Positions 37,021-45,241 of a DNA stretch of 64,000 nt are shown here, in pieces. The notes under the pieces were generated by a model, which worked only from the letters and a program-made list of their open reading frames with translations, did not search any database and was not told where the DNA came from. The stretch covers positions 62,001 to 126,000 of the forward strand of contig NZ_JABSSX010000004.1 in assembly GCF_013280495.1 (NCBI RefSeq), read 5' to 3'. How positions within the stretch are numbered: position 1 is the stretch's first letter; each line of letters opens with the position of its first letter. The translations under genes and the position numbers were made by a program. The stretch is from Brevibacterium permense. Its GTDB lineage: Bacteria; Actinomycetota; Actinomycetes; Actinomycetales; Brevibacteriaceae.

Positions 37021-37047
37021 GATGCGCACCCTTCCGTGGGCGCATTC
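37021..37047 (+). terminator. weak hairpin after lgt
   Basis: ATGCGC and GCGCAT pair around an interior with two extra CC/GG pairs, about 40 nt after the lgt stop. It may end the lgt transcript. No T-run follows, so support is modest. Confidence 0.35.
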
Positions 37048-37113
37048 GCCGTCGGTTCCACGTTCATCAATCAGAGCCCCATTCACCCGGCAGGGTTATG
37101 GTCGCCCAGCAAG

Positions 37114-37130
37114 CTACTGTCAAGTAACAT
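37114..37130. promoter_or_regulatory. shared motif immediately before the thioesterase gene
   Basis: CTACTGTCAAGTAACAT, the partner of the motif at 27568-27584, ends 7 nt before ATG 37138. In this position it overlaps where a -10 or a repressor site for a short-leader transcript would be. A second shared word, GTTCATCAATCAGA, lies at 37062-37075. Confidence 0.4.
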
Positions 37131-37137
37131 AGATTGC

Positions 37138-37680
37138 ATGCACTTCTTCCGCATGATCCTGCACCTGCTGAGGTCCCACCGTCGTTCCGCGCGCGACATC
37201 TGGGACACCTACTCCCTCCCTATGCGCGTCCACCTGGGCGAGATCGACATATTCATGCATCTCAACAACGGCAAGTACCTCTCCATCATGGACCTGGGAC
37301 GACTGGACATGATGGTACGCAGCGGAGCATGGCAGGCGATGCGTGAGCGCGGGTGGACCGGCGTCGTCAGCGCCGAGACCATCAGCTTCCGCAAATCACT
37401 GAAACTCTGGCAGCGCTACAAACTCGAGACCAAGGTCTGCGGAATCGACGAGCGCACCGTGTTCTTCGAACAGCGCATGGTCGTCAACGGCGAGATCTTC
37501 GCCCGAGCCTATGTCGCCACTCGCCTGATCTCCGATGACCGGCCGCTCACCAGGGACGACCTCATCGAGGCCTTCGGGATGCCGGAGAACGAACCCGAAC
37601 CGCCCGACTGGATCCACGATTGGCGCCGTGACAACGCGCTGCCGAGCACCCGCCGGCCTGCCTGGAGCAGCTGGACATAA
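37138..37680 (+). CDS. hot-dog fold thioesterase (4HBT-like)
   Basis: 180 residues with a single hot-dog domain. The segment MRVHLGEIDIFMHLNNGKYL SIMDLGRLDMM resembles the catalytic helix region of 4-hydroxybenzoyl-CoA-type thioesterases (D-x-x-x-H-x-N-N). The FRKSLKLWQRYKLETKV strand pair and FEQRMVVNGEIFARA fit the same fold. Such proteins hydrolyse acyl-CoA thioesters. The frame is open to 37036, but that extension reads through likely promoter DNA, so ATG 37138 is chosen. Confidence 0.8.
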   Translation: MHFFRMILHLLRSHRRSARDIWDTYSLPMRVHLGEIDIFMHLNNGKYLSIMDLGRLDMMVRSGAWQAMRERGWTGVVSAETISFRKSLKLWQRYKLETKVCGIDERTVFFEQRMVVNGEIFARAYVATRLISDDRPLTRDDLIEAFGMPENEPEPPDWIHDWRRDNALPSTRRPAWSSWT

Positions 37681-37830
37681 CAGAGCTGTGGCCTGGACCG
37701 AGCTGTGGTCGGCACTGCACCGTGGCCCGAACAGAGCCTTGGCCGGCACGGCGCCGTAGTCGACACCGAGCCGTGGTCGCGCGACGGCACTGTGGTCCGA
37801 ACAGAGCAGTGTTCGCGACGGCGCCCCAGC
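37679..37830. repeat. degenerate tandem repeat of about 16-20 bp units
   Basis: About eight imperfect units follow the thioesterase stop, each centred on a GAGC.GTGGTC or GCC.GTGGTC core with alternating ACAGAGC and CGGCGCC starts. GTGGTCCGAACAGAGC and GTGGCCCGAACAGAGC are the clearest repeats. The array lies in the convergent gap with an aminotransferase gene. No open frame is conserved through it. Confidence 0.6.
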
Positions 37831-37865
37831 CCGGTACCGCTGCAAGCGCAACCCCGGCGCACGGA

Positions 37866-39065
37866 CTACCGCCCCGCCTCGATCCACTCCTTGAGGCGGC
37901 CGAGACCGGTTGTGATCGCGGTTTCGTCGATGCCCGAATAGGCCAGTCGAATGTACGACCGGTCCTCACCGGGCTGCGGTGACCCGAAGTGCTCGCGAGT
38001 GCAGAATGAGACACCAGTGGCATGCAGAGCCTCGGTGGTGAAGTCCGCCAGAGTCGCGATTCCCTTCGCCTCCATCGCCTCGGTGACATCGGGGAAGACG
38101 TAGAACGTCGAGCCCGGCGTAGCCACGGACATGCCGGGAATCTCGTTGATGAGCCGGCACGTGGCATCACGCCTCTTGCGCAGCACCTCCAGCATCTGGC
38201 CGACCGGCCCCTGCGGTCCGCGCAGGGCAGCGATCCCCGCCCACTGCACGTACTGGTTCGTGCAGGATTCGTCGTTGGTGTTCATCAGCGAGATCGCCTC
38301 GGCAACCTCCTTCGGTGCCACCGCACAGCCGAGCCGCGAACCTGTCATCGCGTACTTCTTCGAGAACGTGTAGAGGATGACGGTGCGCTCCCGCATTCCC
38401 GGCAGCGCGGCGATCGACTGGGACTTCCCGCGATAGCGCATCTCGAAGTACGCCTCGTCGGAGAGCACCCACAGGTCGAATTCCTGCGCGATCGCGGCAA
38501 TGGCTTCACGCTCGCCCGGAGTCGATTCGGCCGAGATCGGGTTCTGCAGGTCGTTGTAGATGATGGCAGTGGTGTTCTCGTCGATCGATGCCCGCAGGTG
38601 GTCGAGGTCGATGGCGAAACCGTCGGAGGTCGGAACATATCGGTAGGGCAGGGCCGTACCGCCGAGATATTCGATCTGGGATTCGTAGATCGGGAAGCCC
38701 GGATTCGGGTAGAGCACGCCTTCGCCGGGATTCATCACCGCTTGGAGGAATTTCGTGATCACCGGTTTGCCTCCGGTGGTCACGACCACCTCGGCGGGGT
38801 TGATCGTCATTCCGCGTCGCGAGCCGAGGTCATCGGCGAGTGCCTCCCGCAGTTCGGGGATCCCCGGCCCAGGGCAGTAGCCGGTCTTGCCGTCGCGGAT
38901 GGCCTGCTCCATCGCCTCGACGATGTGGCCGGCCAAGGGAAAATTGAGATCGCCGAGGTGGAACGGGAAGACCTCGTTGCCCTTCGCCTTCCAATCGGCG
39001 GCGGCCTGGGCCACGCGGAAAGCGGTCTCGGTGCCGAGGTTGTCCAAGCGGCGAGCAGTCTTCAT
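37866..39065 (-). CDS. class I/II pyridoxal-phosphate aminotransferase
   Basis: 399 residues of the fold-type I aminotransferase family. The PLP-lysine lies in FSKKYAMTGSRLGC. TTGGKPVITKFLQAV, YPNPGFPIYES and NDLQNPIS are the other typical PLP-site blocks. The frame opens at 39209; ATG 39065 has AAGGAG upstream and matches family length. It may act on aspartate, an aromatic or another amino acid; sequence alone does not say. It is transcribed toward the thioesterase and is separated by 121 nt from the frameshifted membrane gene. Confidence 0.9.
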   Translation of the reverse strand: MKTARRLDNLGTETAFRVAQAAADWKAKGNEVFPFHLGDLNFPLAGHIVEAMEQAIRDGKTGYCPGPGIPELREALADDLGSRRGMTINPAEVVVTTGGKPVITKFLQAVMNPGEGVLYPNPGFPIYESQIEYLGGTALPYRYVPTSDGFAIDLDHLRASIDENTTAIIYNDLQNPISAESTPGEREAIAAIAQEFDLWVLSDEAYFEMRYRGKSQSIAALPGMRERTVILYTFSKKYAMTGSRLGCAVAPKEVAEAISLMNTNDESCTNQYVQWAGIAALRGPQGPVGQMLEVLRKRRDATCRLINEIPGMSVATPGSTFYVFPDVTEAMEAKGIATLADFTTEALHATGVSFCTREHFGSPQPGEDRSYIRLAYSGIDETAITTGLGRLKEWIEAGR

Positions 39066-39235
39066 CGTCGACTCCTTCTTCGGGGTCCATCTCTTCAAGG
39101 GCAATACTGAGGTGTCCGTGCTGGGGTGTCCATGCGTGCTGCGCAACGCGGGACAAAACCGTCCCCGGACCACGGTGCGCACCGGTTCACTCACGATAGA
39201 GCACCTCACCAGGGATTGTCAGCGGTGTCCGAGAT

Positions 39236-39795
39236 TCATCCGACGGCAAGCGCGCTGCGACCGGCGAGCAGACACCACAGACCGATGCCGAGGAATACCG
39301 GAGTGCCGAGGATGCCGCACCAGAAGCTCGGCGCCGCGGTCTCTCGCGGGGCAAGATGAACGCGCCCACCGCGACGATAGTCAGCATCAGCCCCGCCAGA
39401 TGAAGGACGGGCTGGCCGAAGACGACGGCGAGCACGAAGAAGTGGATGCCGACGATCGCCAGGATGAGCGGAGCGATGTTCTCGGTCTGGCCGGCGCGGA
39501 TGAGGAAGAAGCTCACCACCGCGGCGATGATGACCTCGGCCCAGAACACGATGAGGTAGAGCGTGAATGCGACGGTCCCGGTGGTGAAAGCGCTGGGTTC
39601 CGACCAGTTGCCGATGGCGGTGAGAATGCTCGGCACTGCGAGTGTGAGGCCCGCGACTCCGAGACCGGCGAGCACGAGCCTCCAGACCAGTGCTCTGGGC
39701 GGTGCTTCCTGTGCCCAGCCTGACCAGATGAACGCGGCGAGGCCGAAGATCGCGCCGATCATGACGAGGTCGCGCGGGTGGGCCAAGTCGATCAT
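39236..39795 (-). pseudogene. conserved membrane protein with a frameshifted C-terminus
   Basis: The N-terminal 150 residues (ATG 39795, AAAGGA site) form four or five membrane segments ending …AVGAFILPRE. From there the current frame runs to 39187 as an Arg/Ser-rich non-membrane tail. Reading two bases over at the GAGAG tract (about 39340-39346) restores TAAPSFWCGILGTPVFLGIG LWCLL…, a hydrophobic end stopping at TGA 39236-39238, giving about 185 residues. This suggests a GA-dinucleotide gain. It could be a real mutation, a phase-variable tract or an assembly error. Function unknown. Confidence 0.65.
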
Positions 39796-39836
39796 CGTCG
39801 ATTCCTTTCGTCCGTGCGGGCCGTCTTCGACACTAC

Positions 39837-40085
39837 TCAACAAAGAGGATCCGCGCCCATGACGTTTTCCCGACTCCCTCGGCTCTGCGCGCCGCCGATG
39901 GTGCCGAGTTCAGCGAATCCCGTCGTCACACTCGCCTCCCCCGCCAAGGATGTCGCCCCTTCCAGCCCCACCGATCCAACCGCGTCGGGCCCTCCCGCCG
40001 AGGCGGCCGGAATGATCTGCCAGTCCTCGATCGGTTCGCGGCTGAGTGGGAATACGTGGGTATTGATCGGCTCCATTGCGCTCAT
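39837..40085 (-). pseudogene. doubtful small ORF, perhaps a cupin remnant
   Basis: About 82 residues starting MSAMEPINTHVFPLSREP. The opening resembles the N-terminus of small cupin proteins that accompany amine oxidases, but no cupin histidine motif follows. No ribosome site precedes it. The rest of the gap before the oxidoreductase (40086-40264) shows nothing else. Confidence 0.25.
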
Positions 40086-40264
40086 GCGAACAGTGCAATC
40101 AGCACAGCCACCCAAGTAACGCCGTGACGAAGAAATCAGCAGGCTGACGAGCTCGTTTCAGCACTCAACACAAAGCGCCGCAACTATTTACTTCACCCAG
40201 CGAGTGAGATAGAACTGTTTTCGTAGGCGACCGCCTGGTCTGCCTCGAGTTCAGGAGATGATCC

Positions 40265-41719
40265 GTGTCCTACTTCAATGGTGAAGCCTCGCACTGGCTG
40301 GCGGCCTCCCCCGCCGACGACGTCGACCCCGCACCGCTGCCGCGCGAGAAACAAGATCTCGTCATCGTCGGCGGCGGGCTGACCGGCCTGTGGTCGGCCT
40401 ATTACGCCCGGCAGGCCCACCCCGATTGGGCGATCACCATCATCGAGGCCAGCCACATCGGCTACGGCGCCTCCGGCCGCAACGGCGGATGGCTCTCTAC
40501 CCTGCTGCCGGGCAATCGCACCAAGTTCGCCGAGGCGGTCGACCGTGCCCGGAAGAACGATCCCTCCGGGCCGGTCGGCTCGGCAGGGCTCGGCGGCGTG
40601 GCCAGCGTCAGCGCTTTCCGGTCCGCGCTCTTCGACTCCATCGACGAGGTCCTCGAAGTCTGCAAAGCTGAAAGCATCGATGCCCATCAAGTGCGCGGCG
40701 GCCATATCGACATCGCTCAAACGGAGGCCGGCTTGTCCCGGCTGCGCGATCTTGAGGCCGGCAATGAGCAGTTCGGATATGGGCCCGAGGACATGCAGTT
40801 CCTCGACGCCGAGGCGACTCGTGCCCGCATCAATGTCGACGGGGCGCTTGGCAGCCTCTACTTCCCCGGTACCGCCGCCATTGATCCTGCACTGCTCACC
40901 CGGGGACTCGGCCACGTGCTCAGGGAACAGGGCGTAACCATCTGTGAGGCCACCTCGGCGAGGCATCTCCGAAAGAATTCGGTCGCCACGGACCGCGGGC
41001 CGGTGCGCGCGGACACGATCTTCGTGTGTCTCGAGGGGTATTCGGACACGGTCGGCGGCGACCTGCCGGGTCTGCAGGGACGGCAGGTCATCCCGGTGTT
41101 CTCGTCGATGATCGCAACCGAGCCGCTGTCGGACGAGGCGTGGGCGTCGATCGGCTGGGAGGGGCGCGAATGCCTCGGCGACACGGCGCACACGTTCATC
41201 TATGCCCAGCGCACGGCCGATGGCCGGATCGCGCTCGGCGGCCGTGGGGCGCCCTATGCTTTCCGGTCGGGTCTGCCCGGTGACGGTGAGGTCCCCGCCG
41301 AGGTGGTCGACCTGTTGGCCGGGCGCCTGTCCTCGCTCTTCCCGGACCTCGAGTTCGAGGTTGCTCATGCCTGGCGCGGTGCGCTCGGAGTGACCAGAGA
41401 CTGGTGCGCCGGCATCTTCTTCGACCCGACACAGCGCATCGGAGTGGCTCGCGGCTATGCCGGACACGGTGTGACGGCGACTCATCTGGCGGCGAAGACC
41501 CTGCTCGATCGGGCTGCCGGAGCATCGAGTCCGCTTACAGCGCTGCCGTGGAACGATCACTTCTCCGGGCAGTGGGAGCCCGAACCGATTCGGTGGTTGG
41601 GCATCCGGTCGATGTACAAGATCTTCGGCCTTGCCGATGCGTGGGAGTCAGCGACCGGGGCGAAGAAGACGAGCCTGCTCGCACGGTTCGGATCCCGCTT
41701 GGCCGGGTTGCACGAGTAG
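40265..41719 (+). CDS. FAD-dependent amine/amino-acid oxidoreductase (DAO family)
   Basis: 484 residues. An N-terminal dinucleotide-binding motif LVIVGGGLTGLWSAYYA (about 38-54) is followed by EASHIGYGASGRNGG, the pattern of DadA/PuuB-type flavoproteins that oxidise amines such as gamma-glutamylputrescine or aminophosphonates. The C-terminal CGIF-like block is GVARGYAGHGVTATHLAAKT. GTG 40265 is preceded by AGGAGAT at good spacing. No permease or dehydrogenase partner is adjacent. Dead transposase fragments lie directly downstream. Confidence 0.85.
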   Translation: MSYFNGEASHWLAASPADDVDPAPLPREKQDLVIVGGGLTGLWSAYYARQAHPDWAITIIEASHIGYGASGRNGGWLSTLLPGNRTKFAEAVDRARKNDPSGPVGSAGLGGVASVSAFRSALFDSIDEVLEVCKAESIDAHQVRGGHIDIAQTEAGLSRLRDLEAGNEQFGYGPEDMQFLDAEATRARINVDGALGSLYFPGTAAIDPALLTRGLGHVLREQGVTICEATSARHLRKNSVATDRGPVRADTIFVCLEGYSDTVGGDLPGLQGRQVIPVFSSMIATEPLSDEAWASIGWEGRECLGDTAHTFIYAQRTADGRIALGGRGAPYAFRSGLPGDGEVPAEVVDLLAGRLSSLFPDLEFEVAHAWRGALGVTRDWCAGIFFDPTQRIGVARGYAGHGVTATHLAAKTLLDRAAGASSPLTALPWNDHFSGQWEPEPIRWLGIRSMYKIFGLADAWESATGAKKTSLLARFGSRLAGLHE

Positions 41720-41744
41720 GCCGGTCGGGAGTGACCGGTCCGGC

Positions 41745-41880
41745 ACTACCACCGCTGATGTCCAGCGAATCATAGATCTCGAGAAAGAGAACCGAAAACT
41801 GCTCCGAGCTGACCAGATCCTGTAGTCAGCTTTCTTCGCGGCGGACCTCACCTGCCCCCTCGGAAAGCGGCACCTCCAAT
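41745..41880 (+). pseudogene. IS3-family transposase OrfA remnant
   Basis: A plus-strand frame reads VQRIIDLEKENRKLLRADQI L, stop, SAFFAADL. This is the leucine-zipper end of IS3-type OrfA proteins (LEKENRELRRANEILK.ASAFFAAELD) with a stop in place of a Lys codon. The N-terminal helix-turn-helix half is missing. It is in the same order as the OrfB remnant that follows. Confidence 0.75.
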
Positions 41881-41903
41881 GTTCACAGAGCGGGCTTACG
41901 TCG

Positions 41904-42203
41904 GTCGTGATCACCTGCGAGATCGTCGGCTGGCAGGTATCGAGGTCGTTGCGTACCGAGGTGGCTCGGGACGCCCCGCAGATGGGGATCTGCCAGCGTC
42001 GACGTGCCGATGGGGATCTGCCCGGTCTGGTGCATCGCTCGAATCCCAGGGTCCGGTATTGAGCATTCCGCTGTCGCGAGAACCTGGCCGAACAAGACAC
42101 CGTCGGGTCTGTCGGATCTCGTGGCGATTCATCCGATAATGACCTTGGCAAGGCACTGAACTCACGTGGCAAAGCCGAGCTGATCCGAAATAGGGGGCCG
42201 TAG
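41904..42203 (+). pseudogene. IS3-family transposase OrfB (DDE) remnant
   Basis: One hundred codons in one frame give IVGWQVSRSLRTEV…MGICQRRR…GLVHRSNPRVRY, stop, …SVGSRGDSSDNDLGKALNSR …KAELIRNRGP. This tracks the IS3/IS150 integrase core around the second catalytic Asp (GLVHHSDRG.QY) and the S.GSRGDSYDNA motif that carries the catalytic Glu region. Here the Asp is changed to Asn, there is an internal TGA at 42060-42062, and both ends are gone. The element is dead. Confidence 0.8.
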
Positions 42204-42262
42204 AACTAGGGCAGATCTCGCCACGATCCCAGCTCCACAAAAAATTGGTGACGAACCAGGCC

Positions 42263-42991
42263 CTAGGCCACCGAGGTGCCGAACAGCATACCCACAAGGA
42301 ATGTCGCGGCGAGCGCAATCGCGCCGCCGATACAGGTGCGGGCGACGGCGGACCACCTGTTCGCGCCGCCGACCCACGCCGCGACGTAGCCGGTGATCGC
42401 GAGGGCGACGATGGTCGCACCAAACGTCACCGGGATATTCATCGAGGTCGGCAGGAAGAGGATAGTGAGCATCGGCAGGAGCGCGCCGACGAAGAACGAG
42501 AGCGCGGAGGCGAGCGCTGCGTGCCACGGGTTCACAACGTCGTCCTCGTCGATGTTGAGCTCCGTCGAGAGGTGCGCCTTGAGCGCATCCTTCTCGGTGA
42601 GCTCCTTCGCCACCACCTCCGCGGTGCTGCGCGAGAGCCCCTGAGTCTCATACAGCCCGATGAGCTCCTCGAGCTCGCCATCTGGGTCGACTCGGAGCTC
42701 CTCTCGCTCTTTATCGATCAGGGCCCGCTCGCTGTCGCGCTGGCTCGAGACCGAAACGTACTCGCCGAGGGCCATCGAAATCGCCCCACCGACAACGGCT
42801 GCCGCGCCGGCAAGCAGGACCGGCGTGAAGCTGTTCGTCGCGCCAGCGACTCCGACCACGACGGCGGCGGTCGAAACGATGCCGTCGTTCGCGCCGAGCA
42901 CTCCGGCACGAAGCCAGTTGAGTCGCTGTGCCAGGCCATCGATCTGGTGTGGTTCTTCTCGCTCGGCTTCGTGGCCGCGGGCGTTCCTCAT
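42263..42991 (-). CDS. VIT-family (VIT1/CCC1) iron/manganese transporter
   Basis: 242 residues. VIT1/CCC1-type transporters export Fe2+ or Mn2+ from the cytosol. Seen: LRAGVLGANDGIVSTAAVVV G in TM1, GGAISMALGEYVSVSSQRD, an acidic cytoplasmic metal-binding domain (about 80-140, rich in Glu/Asp) and three further membrane segments. ATG 42991 aligns with family starts; the frame opens at 43063 but lacks a better site. It lies next to dead IS3 pieces. The mntH-type operator is not found upstream. Confidence 0.85.
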   Translation of the reverse strand: MRNARGHEAEREEPHQIDGLAQRLNWLRAGVLGANDGIVSTAAVVVGVAGATNSFTPVLLAGAAAVVGGAISMALGEYVSVSSQRDSERALIDKEREELRVDPDGELEELIGLYETQGLSRSTAEVVAKELTEKDALKAHLSTELNIDEDDVVNPWHAALASALSFFVGALLPMLTILFLPTSMNIPVTFGATIVALAITGYVAAWVGGANRWSAVARTCIGGAIALAATFLVGMLFGTSVA

Positions 42992-43151
42992 GGTGCAGAT
43001 TGTAGGCGCTGTGACGCCGCGCACGTAAACGGCGGAGCGAGGCACGTAGGACCGTTTCACCAAGCCGACACGGAGCCCGTGGGAACCGTCCTCGGGTCTT
43101 ACGCAGCGGTGCCCTCTGCCTCAGCTCGCGAGGAAGGGGCAGACTGTAGCC

Positions 43152-44336
43152 ATGACGAAATCCCGCATCTCCCCCATGGCCGCCTCCTACCCCGCCTCGA
43201 GCATCCGCAAGATGTTCAACCTAGCCCTTGACTTCCCCGATGCCGTGAAGCTCACCGTCGGCGAACCGGACTTCACCACTCCGGAGCACATCAAAGCCGC
43301 CGGTATCCGCGCGATCGAGAACGACAACACCCGCTACGTCGCCAATGCGGGCATCCCCGAACTGCGCTCCGCCATCGCCGGAAAGTACTCACGACGCTGG
43401 AATCGCAGCATCGCGCCCGAGAACGTCATGGTCTCCTTCGGCGCGATGGAGGCACTGACCTTCGCCCTCGACGTCACTGTCGCTCCAGGGGATGAGGTCA
43501 TCATCCCCGACCCGAGCTTCCCCAATTACATGGGTCAGGTGCACCGCCTCGGCGGGGTTGCCGTGTCCGTTCCTGTCACCGAGAACAATGATTTCAAGCT
43601 CCGCGCCGAGGATGTCCGCGCCGCGATCACGGACAAGACCGCGGCTGTGATCATCAACAGTCCGTCGAACCCTTTGGGTTCGGTCATGGATCGGGCCGAC
43701 CTCGAGCAGATCGCTGCGCTGGCCGATGAGCATGGGTTCACCGTCATCTCCGATGAGGTCTATGACGAGATGGTCTTCGACGATGCCGTCTTCACCTCTA
43801 TCGCCGAGGTGACTCCATCCACCGCCGAGGCAAGGGCGGAGTTCGACCGGTTCCTGGCCATCGGCAGCTTCTCGAAGACCTATGCGATGACCGGGTGGAG
43901 GTGCGGTTTCGTCATCGGTTCGCAAGATTTCATCGCGCCGATGGCACTGCTGCAGGAGGGCCTGACCTCGAGTCTGCCCGGCTTCGTCCAGGAGGCAGCG
44001 GTCGCCGCAATCGAGGGACCGCAGACCGCGGTCGATGAGATGGTCGCTTCGTATGCCAGGCGGCGCGAGCTCATGGTCGAGCGCATCAACGCCATCGGGG
44101 GCTTGAGTCTGCTGCGGCCGGCGGCGACATTCTATGCCTGGGTGAATGTGTCCGAGTGGGGATTGGACTCTTGGGAACTGGCGACCCAGCTGCTGGAGAA
44201 GCACAACCTCGCGACGATCCCCGGTTCGGCCTTCGGCCCAGCCGGCGAGGGCTACCTGCGCCTGACTTTCGCGGTCTCGGACGAGACCATCAACACGGCG
44301 TGCGACCGGCTGGAGGCCTTCGCCGCTGACCGGTGA
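43152..44336 (+). CDS. class I/II pyridoxal-phosphate aminotransferase
   Basis: 394 residues of the aspartate-aminotransferase superfamily: VGEPDFTTPEHIK near residue 40, INSPSNPLGSV, SDEVYDEMVF, and the PLP-lysine in FSKTYAMTGWRCGF. The start at 43152 has only a distant AGGAAGGGG; ATG at codon 9 (43176) is an alternative. It is not closely related to the aminotransferase at 37866-39065. Substrate unknown. A shortened copy of the 66-bp palindromic repeat follows 21 nt after its stop. Confidence 0.9.
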   Translation: MTKSRISPMAASYPASSIRKMFNLALDFPDAVKLTVGEPDFTTPEHIKAAGIRAIENDNTRYVANAGIPELRSAIAGKYSRRWNRSIAPENVMVSFGAMEALTFALDVTVAPGDEVIIPDPSFPNYMGQVHRLGGVAVSVPVTENNDFKLRAEDVRAAITDKTAAVIINSPSNPLGSVMDRADLEQIAALADEHGFTVISDEVYDEMVFDDAVFTSIAEVTPSTAEARAEFDRFLAIGSFSKTYAMTGWRCGFVIGSQDFIAPMALLQEGLTSSLPGFVQEAAVAAIEGPQTAVDEMVASYARRRELMVERINAIGGLSLLRPAATFYAWVNVSEWGLDSWELATQLLEKHNLATIPGSAFGPAGEGYLRLTFAVSDETINTACDRLEAFAADR

Positions 44337-44357
44337 TGCCAGGAGTGTTGAGCCACC

Positions 44358-44404
44358 GAGCGCTCAAGTTACCGTCGAACGCGCATCGCATAGCGTGAGC
44401 GGTC
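44358..44404. repeat. shortened copy of the 66-bp palindromic repeat
   Basis: 47 bp beginning GAGCGCTCAAGTTACCG and ending GTGAGCGGTC, with CGCATCGCATA inside. Compared with the three full copies about 19 bp are missing right of the middle. It lies in a convergent gap 21 nt after the aminotransferase stop, the same kind of position as the others. Confidence 0.65.
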
Positions 44405-44436
44405 GGAGGGAAGATGCACGGTCGCTGATCCGCACC

Positions 44437-45087
44437 TCACTCCACCGCAGCGAGCGCTGAATTCCAGCTTCCGTAGAACTTCCGGACGGCCGCGGCCGAG
44501 GGCACCTCGCCCTTGTGCTCGGCGGCGTATTCGGTGTAAGCCTTGTAGGTCGCGGCGGTCCCGCGTGATTCGCAGTCGGCGAGGAATTCGGCAATCGCCT
44601 TGTCGTAGGCATCCGAGTCGAAGCGCAGCTGCCCCTTGGATCGGCCGATCTTGTTCGTCGCCAGACCCGCCGCCTTGAGCGCTTCGTTCCAGGACCCGAA
44701 TCGCTGCACCGCGGTCTGACTGGTCGGCGGCCAGATCGTCGCCCCCTGCGCCGAGGTCGCTCCGAGGCCGTCGAGCACCGTCTTGCGCAGTTTGTCGTAC
44801 CGGCTCGCGGTCAGACTAGGGACCTCCGCCCGGCCGCGGACGTACGCAACCGCCGCAGCCACCTCGGCGAGAGTGGACGTCACCGACGTCCCTGAGTTCT
44901 CGAGTTGGACGGTCAGTGCGGACTCCACCTCGGCGAGGGCCTCTCGGTCGGTGGGGCTGAGCTTGGCGGGGTCGGCGCTCGCGGGGATCCCCGGCGCGCC
45001 GGTGTCATCGAGGCTGCGGGCGGTGACGAACAGCAGCGCACCGAGCACGGCCAGCGACGAGGTGTGGGTTCTCCCGGTATCAGACAT
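44437..45087 (-). CDS. protein with homing-endonuclease-associated (HNH_repeat-like) motifs
   Basis: 216 residues. Two copies of a short DNA-binding-type repeat are visible in the C-terminal half: TAVQRFGSWNEALKAAGL (about 126-143) and AAVRKFYGSWNSALAAVE (about 199-216). This G-S-W-N-x-A-L pattern is the homing-endonuclease-associated repeat, but no nuclease domain is attached. The N-terminal 90 residues look helical and are unrecognised. It may be a DNA-binding protein of unknown role. The start ATG 45087 has GGAG only 3 nt upstream, so its use is uncertain. Confidence 0.65.
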   Translation of the reverse strand: MSDTGRTHTSSLAVLGALLFVTARSLDDTGAPGIPASADPAKLSPTDREALAEVESALTVQLENSGTSVTSTLAEVAAAVAYVRGRAEVPSLTASRYDKLRKTVLDGLGATSAQGATIWPPTSQTAVQRFGSWNEALKAAGLATNKIGRSKGQLRFDSDAYDKAIAEFLADCESRGTAATYKAYTEYAAEHKGEVPSAAAVRKFYGSWNSALAAVE

Positions 45088-45241
45088 TCACTCCATTGTA
45101 CGTTTCAAGTGGGGAACATCAGGTTTCAACCTCGGTACACGCAATCGTCTCCGACTCACGCAACCGCAAATAGTGTCGGTCGTGCGGCCACAGACGGTAG
45201 CCGCACACAGAGAATGCTGACCCTGAGAAGTGGAGAAGACG

